Shown here piece by piece: positions 12,000 to 23,347 of a stretch of DNA of 64,000 nucleotides; the first letter of the stretch is position 1, and each line of letters begins with the position of its first letter. The stretch is from positions 124,001 to 188,000 of the forward strand of contig JAIWNF010000017.1 of NCBI GenBank assembly GCA_025093555.1, in the 5' to 3' direction. Made by a program: the position numbers and the translations under genes. The notes below the pieces were generated by a model. It saw only the letters and a program-made list of their open reading frames with translations, was not told where the DNA came from and ran no database searches. The DNA is from Circinella umbellata. Lineage: Eukaryota; Mucoromycota; Mucoromycetes; Mucorales; Lichtheimiaceae.

Positions 12000-13267
12000 A
12001 ATTATCTGATGCTAGTACCAATTAGCTTACCTTTTTTTATCCAATCTACCATTTTATATATCTATTCCATTATTCTATCATTCCTATTACTTTGTATTCT
12101 TCCTATTGTTTAAACCTTTGATATATTTACCATTTCATATATTCTTTATTTCATTAACACAATTTTTTCAAATTCATGGATAAAAAACACCCATCTTATC
12201 ATATCCAATTCTATATCATTCATTCACCCCCATACTCACAAAAAATAACGTCTCTTTATCATCATCCATGGGAACTAAACAATAACAATTGTTTAATTCT
12301 GGTTCTATAAAAAATAGATCTATTTATAAATCAAAATTATATATATAAAGAAAACATAAAAACTTATTAATTTTTTTGATTTTCTTAGATGTTTCATAAA
12401 TGCCAAGAAAAATAAAAACAAATGTTTTTTCTTTTTCTGTTTATTATTTATATATAAAAAACATCTAAATCAATGATTTTTATGTTTTTCTTAAGTAAAA
12501 TTAAAGCTCTTTTTTTATAAAAATATCAAAATTTATGAAATTTTGGATATTTTGGATATTATGAAATTTATGGATTTTATGAAATCAAAAATTTAATACC
12601 AAGAAAATTAAAAAGAAATTGTTTTTCTTTTTCCTCTACCACAATACTTCAACAACAACAACAACAACAACACTAACATGTTCTTGTTTATTCTTATATG
12701 TATTAAAAAACAAATATTTGTAACACTAATATTGTTTTTCCAGAAATAAAAATATATAAAAATAAATGATAAAATAAATGATAAAATTATTTATTTATTT
12801 TTTGTTGTATTTAATATTTCAAGGTTCATATGAGCTTAAAAAATTAATTTTATAAATTTTAAGAATTATATTTTTTATTAAATTATAATTGTCACATGTT
12901 AATTAAATGATTACGTAATCATTTTAACACGTGCTATAATTTAAAAGTTAAAAAAATAAATTTTATGGAAAAGATTAAAAATAAAAAATCTAATTAATTT
13001 TTGATTATTTCTACTTCTTTTAAGATACAATGTATCTGAATCTTTAATAAAGATTCTAAAAACATAATTTGTATAATAAATAAATGTTTTTTAAAATATA
13101 ATTAAAAATAAAAAAGAAATCATGTCAATGATTAGGTTTATTATGTTATTGTTGATATGGGGGTGCAAGTGGTGGTAGTAGAAAAGAAAAAATAACATTC
13201 ATATTAATTAAATATAAATTATTGATGTGTAACATCTAATAGCTTATATCATACTTAATTAATGTAG
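12000..13267. repeat. AT-rich stretch holding a foldback-type repeat (copy R1)
   Basis: No coding region. From about 12400 to 13250 the sequence resembles 26400-27080 in parts, sharing ATAAAAATATCAAAATTTAT, the palindrome TGATTACGTAATCA and the hairpin AGATACAATGTATCT. A block near 13215 (ACATCTAATAG) is the inverse of one near 26415. This suggests two copies of one AT-rich foldback or MITE-like repeat. R1 is cut on the right by a solo LTR. Boundaries are not certain. Confidence 0.5.
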
Positions 13268-13827
13268 TGTTACGCCGTAAATTATATTAACCAATAAAAT
13301 TGACTTGATTTCTACTATTTTCCTTTTATATTATCTTCGTTGAGATTTTCTCAAATAATGAAATTATTTCATCAAAGATAACATCAATTATTTCTTCAAT
13401 TATTTCTTTTTCCTTTTATTAAATAACAATTTCTCTATCGTGTGAATTATTTCCATGTATATTTTAGTATAAATAGCCCTTTCATTTTAGTTTTCAAAAG
13501 ATCTTTAGTTCACAGTTCACACAAATTCACTTCTTATCCCATTTTCTTTTATCATTATCAATATTTTCTCTTCAATTAAATTCAATCAATAAACAAATTA
13601 TTATTAGCCTTATTATTTTGAACAATTGAGAACTTATTCATTACTATCATTATTAGTGGTTTCGGCATAAAAGAGACTGAAAACGTGAACTCCCACTTCA
13701 ATATATATAATCTTAGTAATACAAATAGACATAAAGTCTTATATTAAAATATACTTTTTACTTGCTTAACCCCTATTTATCTCTTTTTAACGTTACTCTG
13801 AAGGTCTTGCTACCAACGAACGTAACA
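13268..13827 (+). mobile_element. Solo LTR, copy C
   Basis: Begins TGTTACG and ends CGTAACA, perfect 7 bp inverted termini. The flanking tetranucleotides GTAG and ATAG are an imperfect TSD. It holds a TATA-like GTATAAATAG near 13468 and an AATAAA near 13590. It shares terminal bases and an AACTCCCAC block with LTR copies A and B in the same relative orientation, so it is probably a distant member of that family. Confidence 0.65.
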
Positions 13828-13926
13828 ATAGATTAATTCTCCATATATATATATATAACAATAAAAAAGTGGTTTCTTTTTCTTTTCTTCAATGCATTGG
13901 AATGACCACATCTCATCATTCTATAC

Positions 13927-14994
13927 TAGGGATCCTCACAGTTCAATTCGGTTCGGTTTCTTAGGAGAATTGAATCGAACCGACCTTTAGTAAGAACTGA
14001 ACCGAACTGAACTGTGAGGAGCCAAGAAGAACCAAGAAGAACTGAGGAACTGACGATAGTAATTTAATGGTCTTTTTTTTTTCTTTTTTTTTTTTTAAAA
14101 AAAAACCAGAAATTCTAAAACATAAGCACAATAAATTTTTATATGCAGCCACAATATAATAAAAAAAAACAAAAGTAATTAAATTACATTTATCATCAAT
14201 AAAAGCGAAAATAAATACTTTAAGTATTGTATGTAGCACTATTTTGGAGCGAAAATATATAGTATCAGCAACTATTGAATATTTTATTCAAAGCTGTCAT
14301 ACTGCGTGGAAGTTAGAAATTTACTGTTGTTACATTCTTAAAGTAATTAGCAAAAGAAATAAATAAATGACAGCTAGGTTGAATGGAGGATAGAAACGTA
14401 TTATTGGTAATTCATAAAAATAAATATGCATCAAAAACAGTCATTGTGTTATTGCTGTTATATCTGTAAAAGTAATTACTTTAAAAAAAATACTAGTTGT
14501 GTTGATGGAAGTTAGAGGATTATGAATAGAAAATAATGAACGTGTTAAATGATAGAAAAAAAGTACTGTTGTTACATTTGTGAAAGTAATTATGCAAGAA
14601 AGAAAAAGAAGGGAAAACTAGTTGCTGAGTATCTATTTTGATATTTCCTTTCCAATCTGCCAAAAAAAAACTACTAGTTCTTTTTTTTATAATTTTTTTT
14701 TCTAATACTTATTTAAGAAAACGCATTATACTTTTGTTCTTTAATAGTTTATACTAGTTTATACAAAAAAGAAGCCCTACGTTTCAAATCTTCATACTTT
14801 ATTTTCACAATTAATGTTTTTTTCCCATCATAATTTAAAAATCTCAAGAATTTACTAAATTATAATGTCGGTTCTCGGTTCTTTCCATGTAGAACCGATT
14901 CGGTTCCAGTCAGTTCCTTCCATAGATATGTTTCGACTTTTCTCGGTTCGGTTCCAGTTCAGTTCTGCTTCTTTGGTTCTCATGAAAATCCCTA
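13927..14994. mobile_element. hAT-like non-autonomous element
   Basis: The ends are inverted and related (TAGGGATCCTCA at the left; TAGGGATTTTCA read inward from the right). Both subterminal regions are crowded with GGTTC/GAACC repeats (13945-14050 and 14870-14980), a pattern typical of hAT elements. The interior is AT-rich and non-coding. I could not find an 8 bp TSD, so the exact borders and the hAT label are tentative. A second element of almost the same length and design lies at 46632-47703. Confidence 0.55.
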
Positions 14995-15123
14995 CTTTTA
15001 TGCAAACAGAATTTAGCCATTTTATTGAAAAAATTATAATCACAATAATACAAAAAAAATTAAATAAAAAAAATAAGAAAAACATTTTCATCAGATCATT
15101 TTCTTTATCTTAGTATGAGCAAT

Positions 15124-15330
15124 AATTTCTGTACTCATAATATTTAAACGTGGTAAAAGAGAAGGAGATTTTGTACTAAAAAGATTAAAACAAATTTAAA
15201 TGGAAAAAAAACCAGATTATCTTTGTTGTAAACATAGTAAAATACATAAACCGGAAAAAAGAAAAAAAAATGAAAAACTAATTGAAAAGGAAATAAAAAT
15301 CAAGAAAAAAAAAAGATAGCGTATAAAAAT
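15124..15330 (+). pseudogene. Cys/His partner gene relic of copy E2
   Basis: Translation with shifts gives CTHN, then KRGKREGDF, then PDYLCCKHSKIHKPEKRKK, which is the core of the small protein encoded at 23348-23857. In-frame stops and a shift near 15150 break it. It lies convergent to the E2 transposase relic, as in the intact copy. Confidence 0.65.
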
Positions 15331-15386
15331 TACAATAGAAAATCCCTTTTTCTTATGCTTTGACAATAATCTTCCATAAATATTAT

Positions 15387-16614
15387 TTATAATATGCCTA
15401 GACTATGCTCCTCAATATATGCTTTCAATAAATACTTTTGATTAAACATATCAATAGATATGCAACTATTATCATCATTGCTATATCCAACCCATTTTAC
15501 CTGAAATAAATATATGTTATTTTCTTTTTTATGTCCAATAATACTTTTTATTTCATATGATGCAGTTGAACGTTGTTTTCCTTTTCCGTTTACATTTCTT
15601 CTTTTTTTTCTAATACACTCATCAAAATTATGAACATCATTATCACTTTTACTATTTTCTGAATGACTAGATTCAGTTTCATCTACAGCCATTGTATTAT
15701 CTGATATAGTCATATTAAATAAATTTGATTTTCAATTTTAGTTCTAAAACTACCAAATGTATTATTATGATGTTCTTTAGTAATAGTTAAATTCTATTTA
15801 TATTTCTACATATTGGATAAACAAAACTATCATTATTGAATTCATAGCCTTTTTCATTAGCAAGCTTAGTAAATTGTGTCATAAATAAAGTATATCCACC
15901 ATCAACTGCTAAAGTATCATTTGGATTCATTTTATAAGAAATTTTCATATTTAAAAACATACTATCATCTGAACTATCTGAACAATATTCACTTTTTGAT
16001 ATAAAAAGTATTATATCATTAATATCAGCAGCAAATTGAGTACGTAATCCACTTTTTTAAAATTTATATGAATATAACCATGACCTATCTAAATCTGTAT
16101 CAATATAGCTAATTCTTGAATCATGCCCATCTAAAATACGTTTAACATGTTTAAATATATCAGGATTATCTTTTCTAGTAGATAAAATACGTAATTTTAT
16201 ATTTGAGAACATATTTGTTGATGAATCATTTACTATTTTATTTATTCTTTTATCATCCATCTGAAACTTTTTATAAAATGTATGAAATGTACTTTGAGGC
16301 AAATATTTTTCAATACCTTCTCCAGAAATTCTAGAAACTAAATGATATAATAGAAATAAACCTTTTTCAATTTCAAGATAAGGTGCCGGATATTCTTTAT
16401 TTGTATATATAATTACTAAAAAAACACAGCAGTATAACCTAATTTTTTTAATAATATATCTTTGATTATTTCAATAAATTTAATATGTTTAATTTCTGTT
16501 CTATGTTTAAATTTATTATGTATAATAGGCCAATTCAATTCAATAAAAGTCCAATAATTTGCAATAATAATATTCACTTCATCTGTAATTAGTTTAGTAT
16601 AATCTGTTTGATTC
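15387..16614 (-). pseudogene. Harbinger-like DDE transposase with chromodomain, relic (copy E2)
   Basis: Starts MNQTDYTKLITDEVN at 16612-16614 and ends HSLGIL at 15387. It retains the first catalytic block (ILDGHDSRI near 16130), part of the second (AVDGGYTLF near 15905), and a C-terminal chromodomain (SIIGHKKENNIYLFQVKW then VGYSNDDNSCIS) in which the Trp found at the second aromatic position of other copies is Cys. Frameshifts and stops separate the blocks. It is a close paralogue of copy E5 (41794-43314). The shared end sequence on the N-terminal side runs to about 16745 (TATGTGG-type terminus). Confidence 0.8.
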
Positions 16615-16744
16615 ATTTTTTATTTTAGAATATAAAATTTAATTTTGCTTTTCGTTTTTAATTTAGATATAAAGAATTAGTTATTTTAACAAAAAACAGT
16701 TATAATTTTGTAAATATTAAGGTATTGCACATCCCACATATCAA

Positions 16745-17480
16745 CTTATTCAACAAACACAGAGAACGACAACATCTATTGAAGAAAGTCAATGCCGCAC
16801 AAAGAGTGAAATAAAAGACTTACAAAAGAAAAACAAAAAGCTTAAAGAAAAAATGAATATGGATCTTAAAGAGGCTAAACAATTGTTAAGACTTCAGTTT
16901 AACAACATTATCAATAAAGAGTCAAAAGGTAATACATATATTTTTATTGATATTACAAAAATATATATAAAGAGAATAACTCTAAAGATGACAATTGGTA
17001 CTGTCAAAAAAAAAGGATACCCAATGCAGTACTACTGATAGATTGTGTCGAATAAATGAGAATAACAAAAAGGTAGCCATTGATTTATCGATGAAAGCTA
17101 TTTGGAACTGGATAACTAGTGTTTTTTCACATAATATGATTGCAGCCAAACAACCTTTGTTTAATATGAATCTGCAGTTACAAAAAATAATAAATCAAAT
17201 CGTTGAAGAAGGAGAATATACATTTATGACACCCTTATCAATGATTATTTCAAGCACATAAGAACGAGCTATTATAGCATTTGAAGAAAGTTGTGTACAA
17301 CTTAAAATACATTTAAACTGTTGTCATAACAGTTGGGCAGCAAGATATGTGTTGTCATACTGCTGGGGAAACAAACATCAGTATGTAAAACAGATAAACG
17401 TCTTATTGTATCATTATATTATACAGCTGTACAATTTTTCTCTTCACTCTTCTATTTTTTTCTTACTTACATATGTATCT
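16745..17480 (+). pseudogene. Unrecognised broken gene with a coiled coil, plus strand
   Basis: Reads a charged coiled-coil segment (KSEIKDLQKKNKKLKEKMN) near 16805-16855, then after an intron-like gap LCRINENNKKVAIDLSMKAI near 17040 and NMNLQLQKIINQIVEEGEY near 17165, then ESCVQLKIHLNCCHNSWAA near 17285 after an in-frame stop. I do not recognise it. It could be a continuation of the plus-strand relic at 10960-11995, separated by copy E2, the solo LTR and the hAT-like element; I have no proof. Confidence 0.35.
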
Positions 17481-17623
17481 TTATGAGGAGACCAGTTGTT
17501 ATAATTAAAACTCAGAAAAAAGTAGCAACTGACAAAAAATTTAACAACTTAAAAATTAAATAAAAATTGAATTTCTATTTTATAAAAAAGATAACCTTCA
17601 AAAGATTGAATAATGTTTTAACA

Positions 17624-18119
17624 ATGACTTTATTAAATACTGAATTTTTAATAAACAGAAACTCTATGCAACATTCTATTAAACAGCTTATAAAAGAAGT
17701 AATGGTAGAATATTTTGATAAAGAAATGTTAGTGGAAAAAATAGAAAAAAAAAACAAAAAATGATGGCCAGTATTATAGAAAAAAAGTTGAAGCTTCAAA
17801 AACAAATTATTTTTGGTATTTGAATACAAGTAAAAATGTTTATACATATATACATAAAAGGGGTAAAAATGAAGGGCATATGTGTCATAAGAAGATATGT
17901 ACAAATATTAGGGATAATAAACCAGATTTTTTATGTTCAAAACATAGTAAACTTCATATACCACAAAAAAGGGAAAAAAAATAAAAAATTCTATAAAGAT
18001 AATAGAAAAAAAGAGAGAAAAGAGAAAAGAAAGATATAAAAAAAATAAAAAAAAATTATATATGTAATAGTGGAAATATTAATCTCAGAAAAATTATTGA
18101 AAAGCTACTTAATAACTAA
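17624..18119 (+). pseudogene. Cys/His partner gene of E3, frameshifted
   Basis: ATG at 17624. The N-terminus MTLLNTEFLINRNSMQHSIK aligns with the intact partner (MVILNKEILICKKTMVRSIR), including the EVMxxYFDxExL block. After a stop near 17761 the other frames give FWYLNTSKNVYTYIHKRG, then KNEGHMCHKK, then PDFLCSKHSKLHIPQKR. It ends with the conserved C-terminal block YICNSGNINLRKIIEKLL at 18055-18110. Conservation at both ends of the protein in independent copies argues that the partner is a real gene. Confidence 0.75.
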
Positions 18120-18227
18120 AAAGAAGATACTAAATATGTCTTTGAATATTATGAATTATTTTATTATATAGGGTAGAGTATCAAATTAATTTAAAGTAAG
18201 TACTAATTGGTTTTGATTAGCATACTG

Positions 18228-18458
18228 TTTTCAACATATCTTTTTGATTGAATTTATTAATAGAAATCCAACTATTATCATTATCAGGATAATCTTTCCA
18301 TTTGATTAAAAACTGATATTCATTATTAATAACTTTATGACCAATAATACGTTCAATTTCATATACATTCTTATTATTATTTCTAAATTTATTTATATTA
18401 GTAACTTTATTTTTACCTTTATTTCTTTTTCTTTTATTTCTATTATATTCCTTTGGAA
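18228..18458 (-). pseudogene. Chromodomain end of the E3 transposase
   Basis: Minus-strand translation reads a basic linker (NRNKRKRNKGKNK) and a chromodomain: VYEIERIIGHKV, then YQFLIKWKDYPDNDNSWISI, then NKFNQKDMLK. Aromatic-cage positions Y, W and W are present. The reading frame is cut by the left end of the CACTA-type element at 18461 and resumes at 30299. Confidence 0.8.
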
Positions 18459-18473
18459 CACACCATGGGAAGA

Positions 18474-18812
18474 AAGGTGAACCAGGTGAACTAGGTGAAC
18501 ATCAATTGGTACACAAACTTCCTTATATGGGTCTCAAGGTGAACCAGGTGGACCAGGTGGACCAGGTGAACCAATTTTTTATACACAGACTTCCATATAT
18601 GGGTCGCAAGGTAAGCAAGGTGAGCAAGGTGAACCAACTTTTTGTACACAAACTTCCTTATATAGGTCGCGAGGTGAACCAGGTGGACCAGGTGAACCAG
18701 GTAAACCAATTTTTTATACACAGACTTCCATATATGGGTCGCAAGGTGAGCAAGGTGAGCAAGGTCAGCAAGGTGAACCAATTTTTTGTACACAGACGTC
18801 CATATTAGGACT
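18474..18812. repeat. Subterminal tandem repeat of the CACTA-type element
   Basis: Clusters of the 9-mer AGGTGAACC and variants (AGGTGGACC, AGGTGAGCA) alternate with a spacer of about 50 bp that includes TACACARACTTCC and ATATGGGTCGC. About four to five spacer units are present. The same 9-mer occurs about three times, inverted, at the right end (30258-30285). Such arrays are where CACTA transposases bind. The uninterrupted frames across it (both strands, repeating VNQVDQ or HLVHLV) are by-products of the 9 bp period, not genes. Confidence 0.8.
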
Positions 18813-19597
18813 TGGACAAAAATAAAAAGTAACATGGATATACCAAAGGGCTTAGCTCCTCAGTAAAATATTACTATCAAACCAAAAAATAACAAGTACT
18901 CCTCAAAGTTTTTTTTTCCACTATATAAATCTTTTATTAAAAATTAAAAAAAAGGATTTTAAACCCTTGACAGTTCCGTAAATTTAACATCTCCTGGAAT
19001 CATCTCAGGATAAATTAAATAAAATCTATCATCGACCAGCGATGATTTGAGCATGCCAGCATAGCTCTTGATGTTTTCAACATCAGTCACATACAGCTTG
19101 TCACCAGGAGTGGACCCATCTTGTCTCTGATGTACATGTGGAATGCCTCTCTTTTGTCGCGATGTTGTGCCGTATGTATCTACAGTGAGTCCTGAATAAA
19201 GCTTTACCAAACAGAGGGGACGTTGATCGCCTAATGACAAAGTTACAAAGTTAGAATTGCGTATGTGTAAATATTCATATATCATAATATATAGCGTAAA
19301 TTTAAATAGAAACCATATCTTGAAACTCATGTACAAAAAAGAGTAGGAGCTCTCCGAAATATGTGCGTTTACCCCACTAGTCCTTGTTGGAAGTACCAGC
19401 CTTACCAACGTATCAAGGTTTTTAGCAGTTAATGGGAATTGTTGACATCTGTATAGGGTACGTCTGTACATGAAAAGACGTTTTCTAACTCGAATGCTGG
19501 TGCTAATTGGCGTGGTCAATATGCGATCATTGGGGAACTGATTATGCCAGTAATTTTTGATATACTCTCGCATATCAAAATCTTCCAGAAAATCATA

Positions 19598-21644
19598 CTG
19601 GATTTTTAGACTGCTTTTGCGCATTATAATTTTTTTTTTTGCGCACTTAGAATTTTTTTTTTGCGCACAGTAATTTTCTTTTTTGCGTACTTCCATTGAA
19701 TTTTTTGCGCGCCCTGATTTTTTTTTTGCACATTAATTATTTTTTTTAACAAATAAGCTTTTTACGATGTCGACCTTGAACGATGTACCAGATCAATTTT
19801 TAACTACCTTTGAAGTTAACAGTGGAACTAATGTTCTAGTAAATGAGTATAACTGGGATGTCCCACATGAGTACCTTTATTGCTTTAATGTGAACGATGA
19901 CGAGATCATGGCCGAAGCCATCGAAGAATCAACTTCTGGATTAGTTGAAATCGTCGACATGGAATGGATTACCTATACAAGACCACAGAACTCTACTACT
20001 GACATGCCTCCTGTAGAGCCTCCTATAAGAAGATTATTGGACCTCAATTATTATAAGATTCATCGATCGATACCTAAGGCAATGGAAATTGATGAAAATG
20101 CTAGTGTTGAAAAGCGAGTTAGCATTGTTCAAAAGGAAAAGAAAAAGTCAAGCAATGCGAAAATTAGAGGACTGTACAACGCCTATACACCATACAAGAT
20201 ACAGTGTTTGATAGATCTGGTATTTCTGTGTGGCTATTCAGCTAGGAAGGCTGGTTTGGAGCTTGGTTTTGCAGTGCGAACTGCTCAACATTATTGCCGC
20301 CAGTATCGACTTGATGAAGACAAAGTTCTTCCTGGAAAAAAGCCTCAGTCTGGAGGAGCTCCTAAAAAACTTTTCCCAGAACACACCAAATTTCTCATAG
20401 ATTACTTTGATGAAAGAGTGACTGCAACACTCTGGCAAGCTAGGGATGAACTCTGTGAGAAATTTAGCATTTCGGTCAGTCTTACAGCAGTACATAACCA
20501 CCTGGTGAACCATTATACAGTTACATTCAAGAAACTTGAAAAATTACCCGCTGCAAGAATCACACCTAGAGTAATCAACCTTAGGAAACAGGTGGTTGAG
20601 GAATGGGAAAGGGATCTCAACATGGACTATATGAAAAACTGTGTGTTTATTGACGAAGCCGGATTTAACATGCATCTTCGTCGTAATTTTGGTAGATCAA
20701 AGATAGGAACACCTGCTAAGGCCGTTGTACCCACTAATAGAGGTATATCTATTACTATATTTGGGGCTATTTATCATGGTGGTATTCTCGATTTGACTTT
20801 GAGAAGACCTCAACCTGTTCCTCGTCCAAAGAAAAGAAAGAGAAATAATGGGTCAAGCGAAGAGGTTACCGATGTAAATGCAAGAGTTGGAAGCAGAACA
20901 GAGCACTACATAGAGTTCATTGCTGGATTGATGGATACTCTTGATGCTGATAATATGAAGGGTATGTTCATTAAGAAAGCACAACTTACAAGTGAATTTA
21001 TTGTTAAAAAAAAGTCATGGTCTCACATTTTCTATAAACTAGGTTGTTATTTAGTAATGGATAATGCACCAATACACACAAACAGTGGCATTAGAAAGAT
21101 AATTGAAGACCGTGGGTATAAATGCGTTTATCTTCCACCATACTCACCATTCCTCAACCCAATCGAGGAATTTTGGTCTAAAGTTAAGGCTGGTGTTAGA
21201 CGTGACGGCTTGACTAAAGATGACAATTTAAGCAGTAGAATAACAGAATCAAGCTTAACTGTCACTCCTGAGGATTGTCAAGGGTGGATTCGCCACACTA
21301 TCCAGTTTTTTGACAGATGTAAAACTGGCGAAGCCAATTTATAATTGAACAAAATGACTTTTTTGCTCTGTTGTCTTTCATTTTATTAAGATTGAGATTA
21401 CTATTTCATTGACTGATACCCATTCAGTGTTTTAGAAAATATATTGTAATACATATATAGTTATTTCTGAATAAGTTTAATCTTTGTTATCAAGTATCTT
21501 TAAGAACATCATCTATTTCAAAATGATCTTATGTGCGCAAAAAAAAATAGGGTGCGCAAAAAATTTAATGGAAATATGCAAAAAAGAAAATTACTGTGCG
21601 CAAAAAAAAAAATTATAATGCGCAAAAGCAGTCTAAAAATCCAG
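19598..21644 (+). mobile_element. Tc1-like DNA transposon, apparently complete
   Basis: TA duplications flank the element (19596-19597, 21645-21646). The inverted repeats begin CTGGATTTTTAGACTGC and extend about 110-140 bp, each built of several TTTTTGCGCAC-like units at about 20 bp spacing; the left end has one extra unit. It encodes a single uninterrupted transposase. Perfect TSD, well-matched termini and an open gene suggest recent insertion. It lies in the C-terminal coding region of the CACTA-type transposase, whose frame rejoins across the site. Confidence 0.92.
19767..21344 (+). CDS. Tc1/IS630-type DD34E transposase, 525 aa
   Basis: Cuts and moves its own element by the DDE mechanism in the nucleus. 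Residues about 140-195 form a helix-turn-helix region (QCLIDLVFLCGYSARKAG). Catalytic residues: Asp296 in FIDEAGFN, Asp432 in VMDNAPIH, and Glu467 in LPPYSPFLNPIEEFW, with 34 residues between the last two, the Tc1 spacing. The span between the first and second Asp is long (136 residues) and holds a basic PRPKKRKR segment that could be a nuclear localisation signal. An acidic N-terminal extension of about 130 residues precedes the DNA-binding part, making the protein longer than the usual 340 aa Tc1 transposase. No stops or shifts. The start at 19767 is the first ATG after the left inverted repeat. Confidence 0.93.
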   Translation: MSTLNDVPDQFLTTFEVNSGTNVLVNEYNWDVPHEYLYCFNVNDDEIMAEAIEESTSGLVEIVDMEWITYTRPQNSTTDMPPVEPPIRRLLDLNYYKIHRSIPKAMEIDENASVEKRVSIVQKEKKKSSNAKIRGLYNAYTPYKIQCLIDLVFLCGYSARKAGLELGFAVRTAQHYCRQYRLDEDKVLPGKKPQSGGAPKKLFPEHTKFLIDYFDERVTATLWQARDELCEKFSISVSLTAVHNHLVNHYTVTFKKLEKLPAARITPRVINLRKQVVEEWERDLNMDYMKNCVFIDEAGFNMHLRRNFGRSKIGTPAKAVVPTNRGISITIFGAIYHGGILDLTLRRPQPVPRPKKRKRNNGSSEEVTDVNARVGSRTEHYIEFIAGLMDTLDADNMKGMFIKKAQLTSEFIVKKKSWSHIFYKLGCYLVMDNAPIHTNSGIRKIIEDRGYKCVYLPPYSPFLNPIEEFWSKVKAGVRRDGLTKDDNLSSRITESSLTVTPEDCQGWIRHTIQFFDRCKTGEANL

Positions 21645-23347
21645 TAGATGGACCCCTCACGGCAATCCTATAGTTCAACATCTAGATACCCTTCCACCAA
21701 GTAGTCATTTTCCTCTGGTTGGTCATCAAGGAACTCGTTAGGGTTGTATAAGCGTTCAAAGTTTCGCATGATGAGATGGCACTTGATAATGTTTCCAGCG
21801 TTGACCCCAGGTGAGACTCTTGACTTGACGTGACGTTTAAAGAACCCTATTAAGAAGATAATAAAAGAGGTAAGGAGGCTGCTACTTGTTTACTGTATGT
21901 TATTGATACGATCAAATAATCTTACCAATTGCTCTTTCAGCTGACCGCGTGCTATAACCTCTTAAAGGCCAAGAGCTTTGATAGTATCATGGATATTGCG
22001 CAAGTAATGGAAATTAATGGTATACATATTAGGGGTGACATTATCTTTCAAATGCACATGCCAAGTATTTAAGTTTCTAATATTAAGTACACTATTAGTT
22101 GATGGATTTTCCAATAGTAAGAACATGGGCTAATAAATGTCTACTTATGATTTGATTTTAACCAAATCTTCTTCATTTATCTCCCATTGTAATGCAAGCG
22201 AACATCCAATCACAAAAGACATGACGGCTTCAACCTATCGAGCATTGGCCCTATATAGATCCACGAGTTGCTCAAATACAAGTGTTGGTAAAACACATTG
22301 CATAAATACGATCCAGTCAACTGATCGCATGAGCTTCACTTTTCTGGATACATCTGATGAAGAAAGAAGTTTGGTAAGTCAAAACACTATATAAAATTAA
22401 AACAATAATATTATACTGATAATTTTCAGAATTACTGACCACGAAAACTACCCTCAAATGTAGATGATGGTATAGTAGGTATTGACTCAATAATGGCATT
22501 ACCAATGGCTGAACAACTTCGGTTGGATAACGTGATAGTGGAGTCAACGTTTGGGTATTCGCCGGATATCATTAGCCATATTTTTCTAGTGCAATTTGCG
22601 CTGATAAGATGTAACTCATCTAATCCAAAGAATGTGTATCCGTGGAAAGATTTCAATGATCCAAACTCGGTCGCCTTTTCGATTCCAAAGCCCTGTCATC
22701 CCAAGAGTAATATTTTATATTAGTAAGTTAAAAAAAGGTATGTAAAGTAATTGAGCTATTTCTGTCAAATATAACATAAATCAAAATCATTCCTTATCAC
22801 CTTCAGTGAATTCCTCATTTTCTCTTGGTTGAGACATGGCTACTGTTCCAGTGTAGTATCGGCCAGTCCCATTACCTGACGGACTTGTATGCGACACAGA
22901 TTTTATCTGACATTGGCAGCAACTATACACTGAATTGTGTCCCTTGTGATGACAAATCTCTTGTACTCCAATAATATCTCTACTGGTGAGCATCAAGTGG
23001 ACATTGAAGGTGAACACGCCACTTGGACAAGAAACCTTCATACCAGCATCTTCAAGTATACGAAGTTCATTTAACAAAGGTTTGAGGAAAGTATACAAGT
23101 TTCCTGTATGGTCACCTGGAATGATTGCAACTTGGAGGAGATTTTTTGTTTTGTATCTATGTTTACATAAAAATGAATAAGTTTAATACAGAATATAATA
23201 CACGTTTGACTTATACTGAGGACTAATCGGATTAGTACTATATAGATTGAAATCGTTAGATTTCTAATTATCGGCTGATTTTAAAAAATTAAAAAAACAA
23301 AATTGAATTTTTTTTATATTATAAAAGTATAATATCAATAAAACAAT

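Noticed and set aside
18474..18812. CRISPR-like direct repeats
   Set aside because: The spacers are themselves repeated, there are no cas genes, and the genome is eukaryotic.
18506..18835. Open frames of about 100 codons on both strands in the AGGTGAACC array
   Set aside because: They follow from the 9 bp and spacer periods, exist on both strands at once, and lie in the CACTA subterminal repeat.
19596..19696. N-terminal extension of the minus-strand frame ending at 18959
   Set aside because: It comes from the Tc1 inverted repeat; the true host frame continues across the insertion site to 21647 and beyond.
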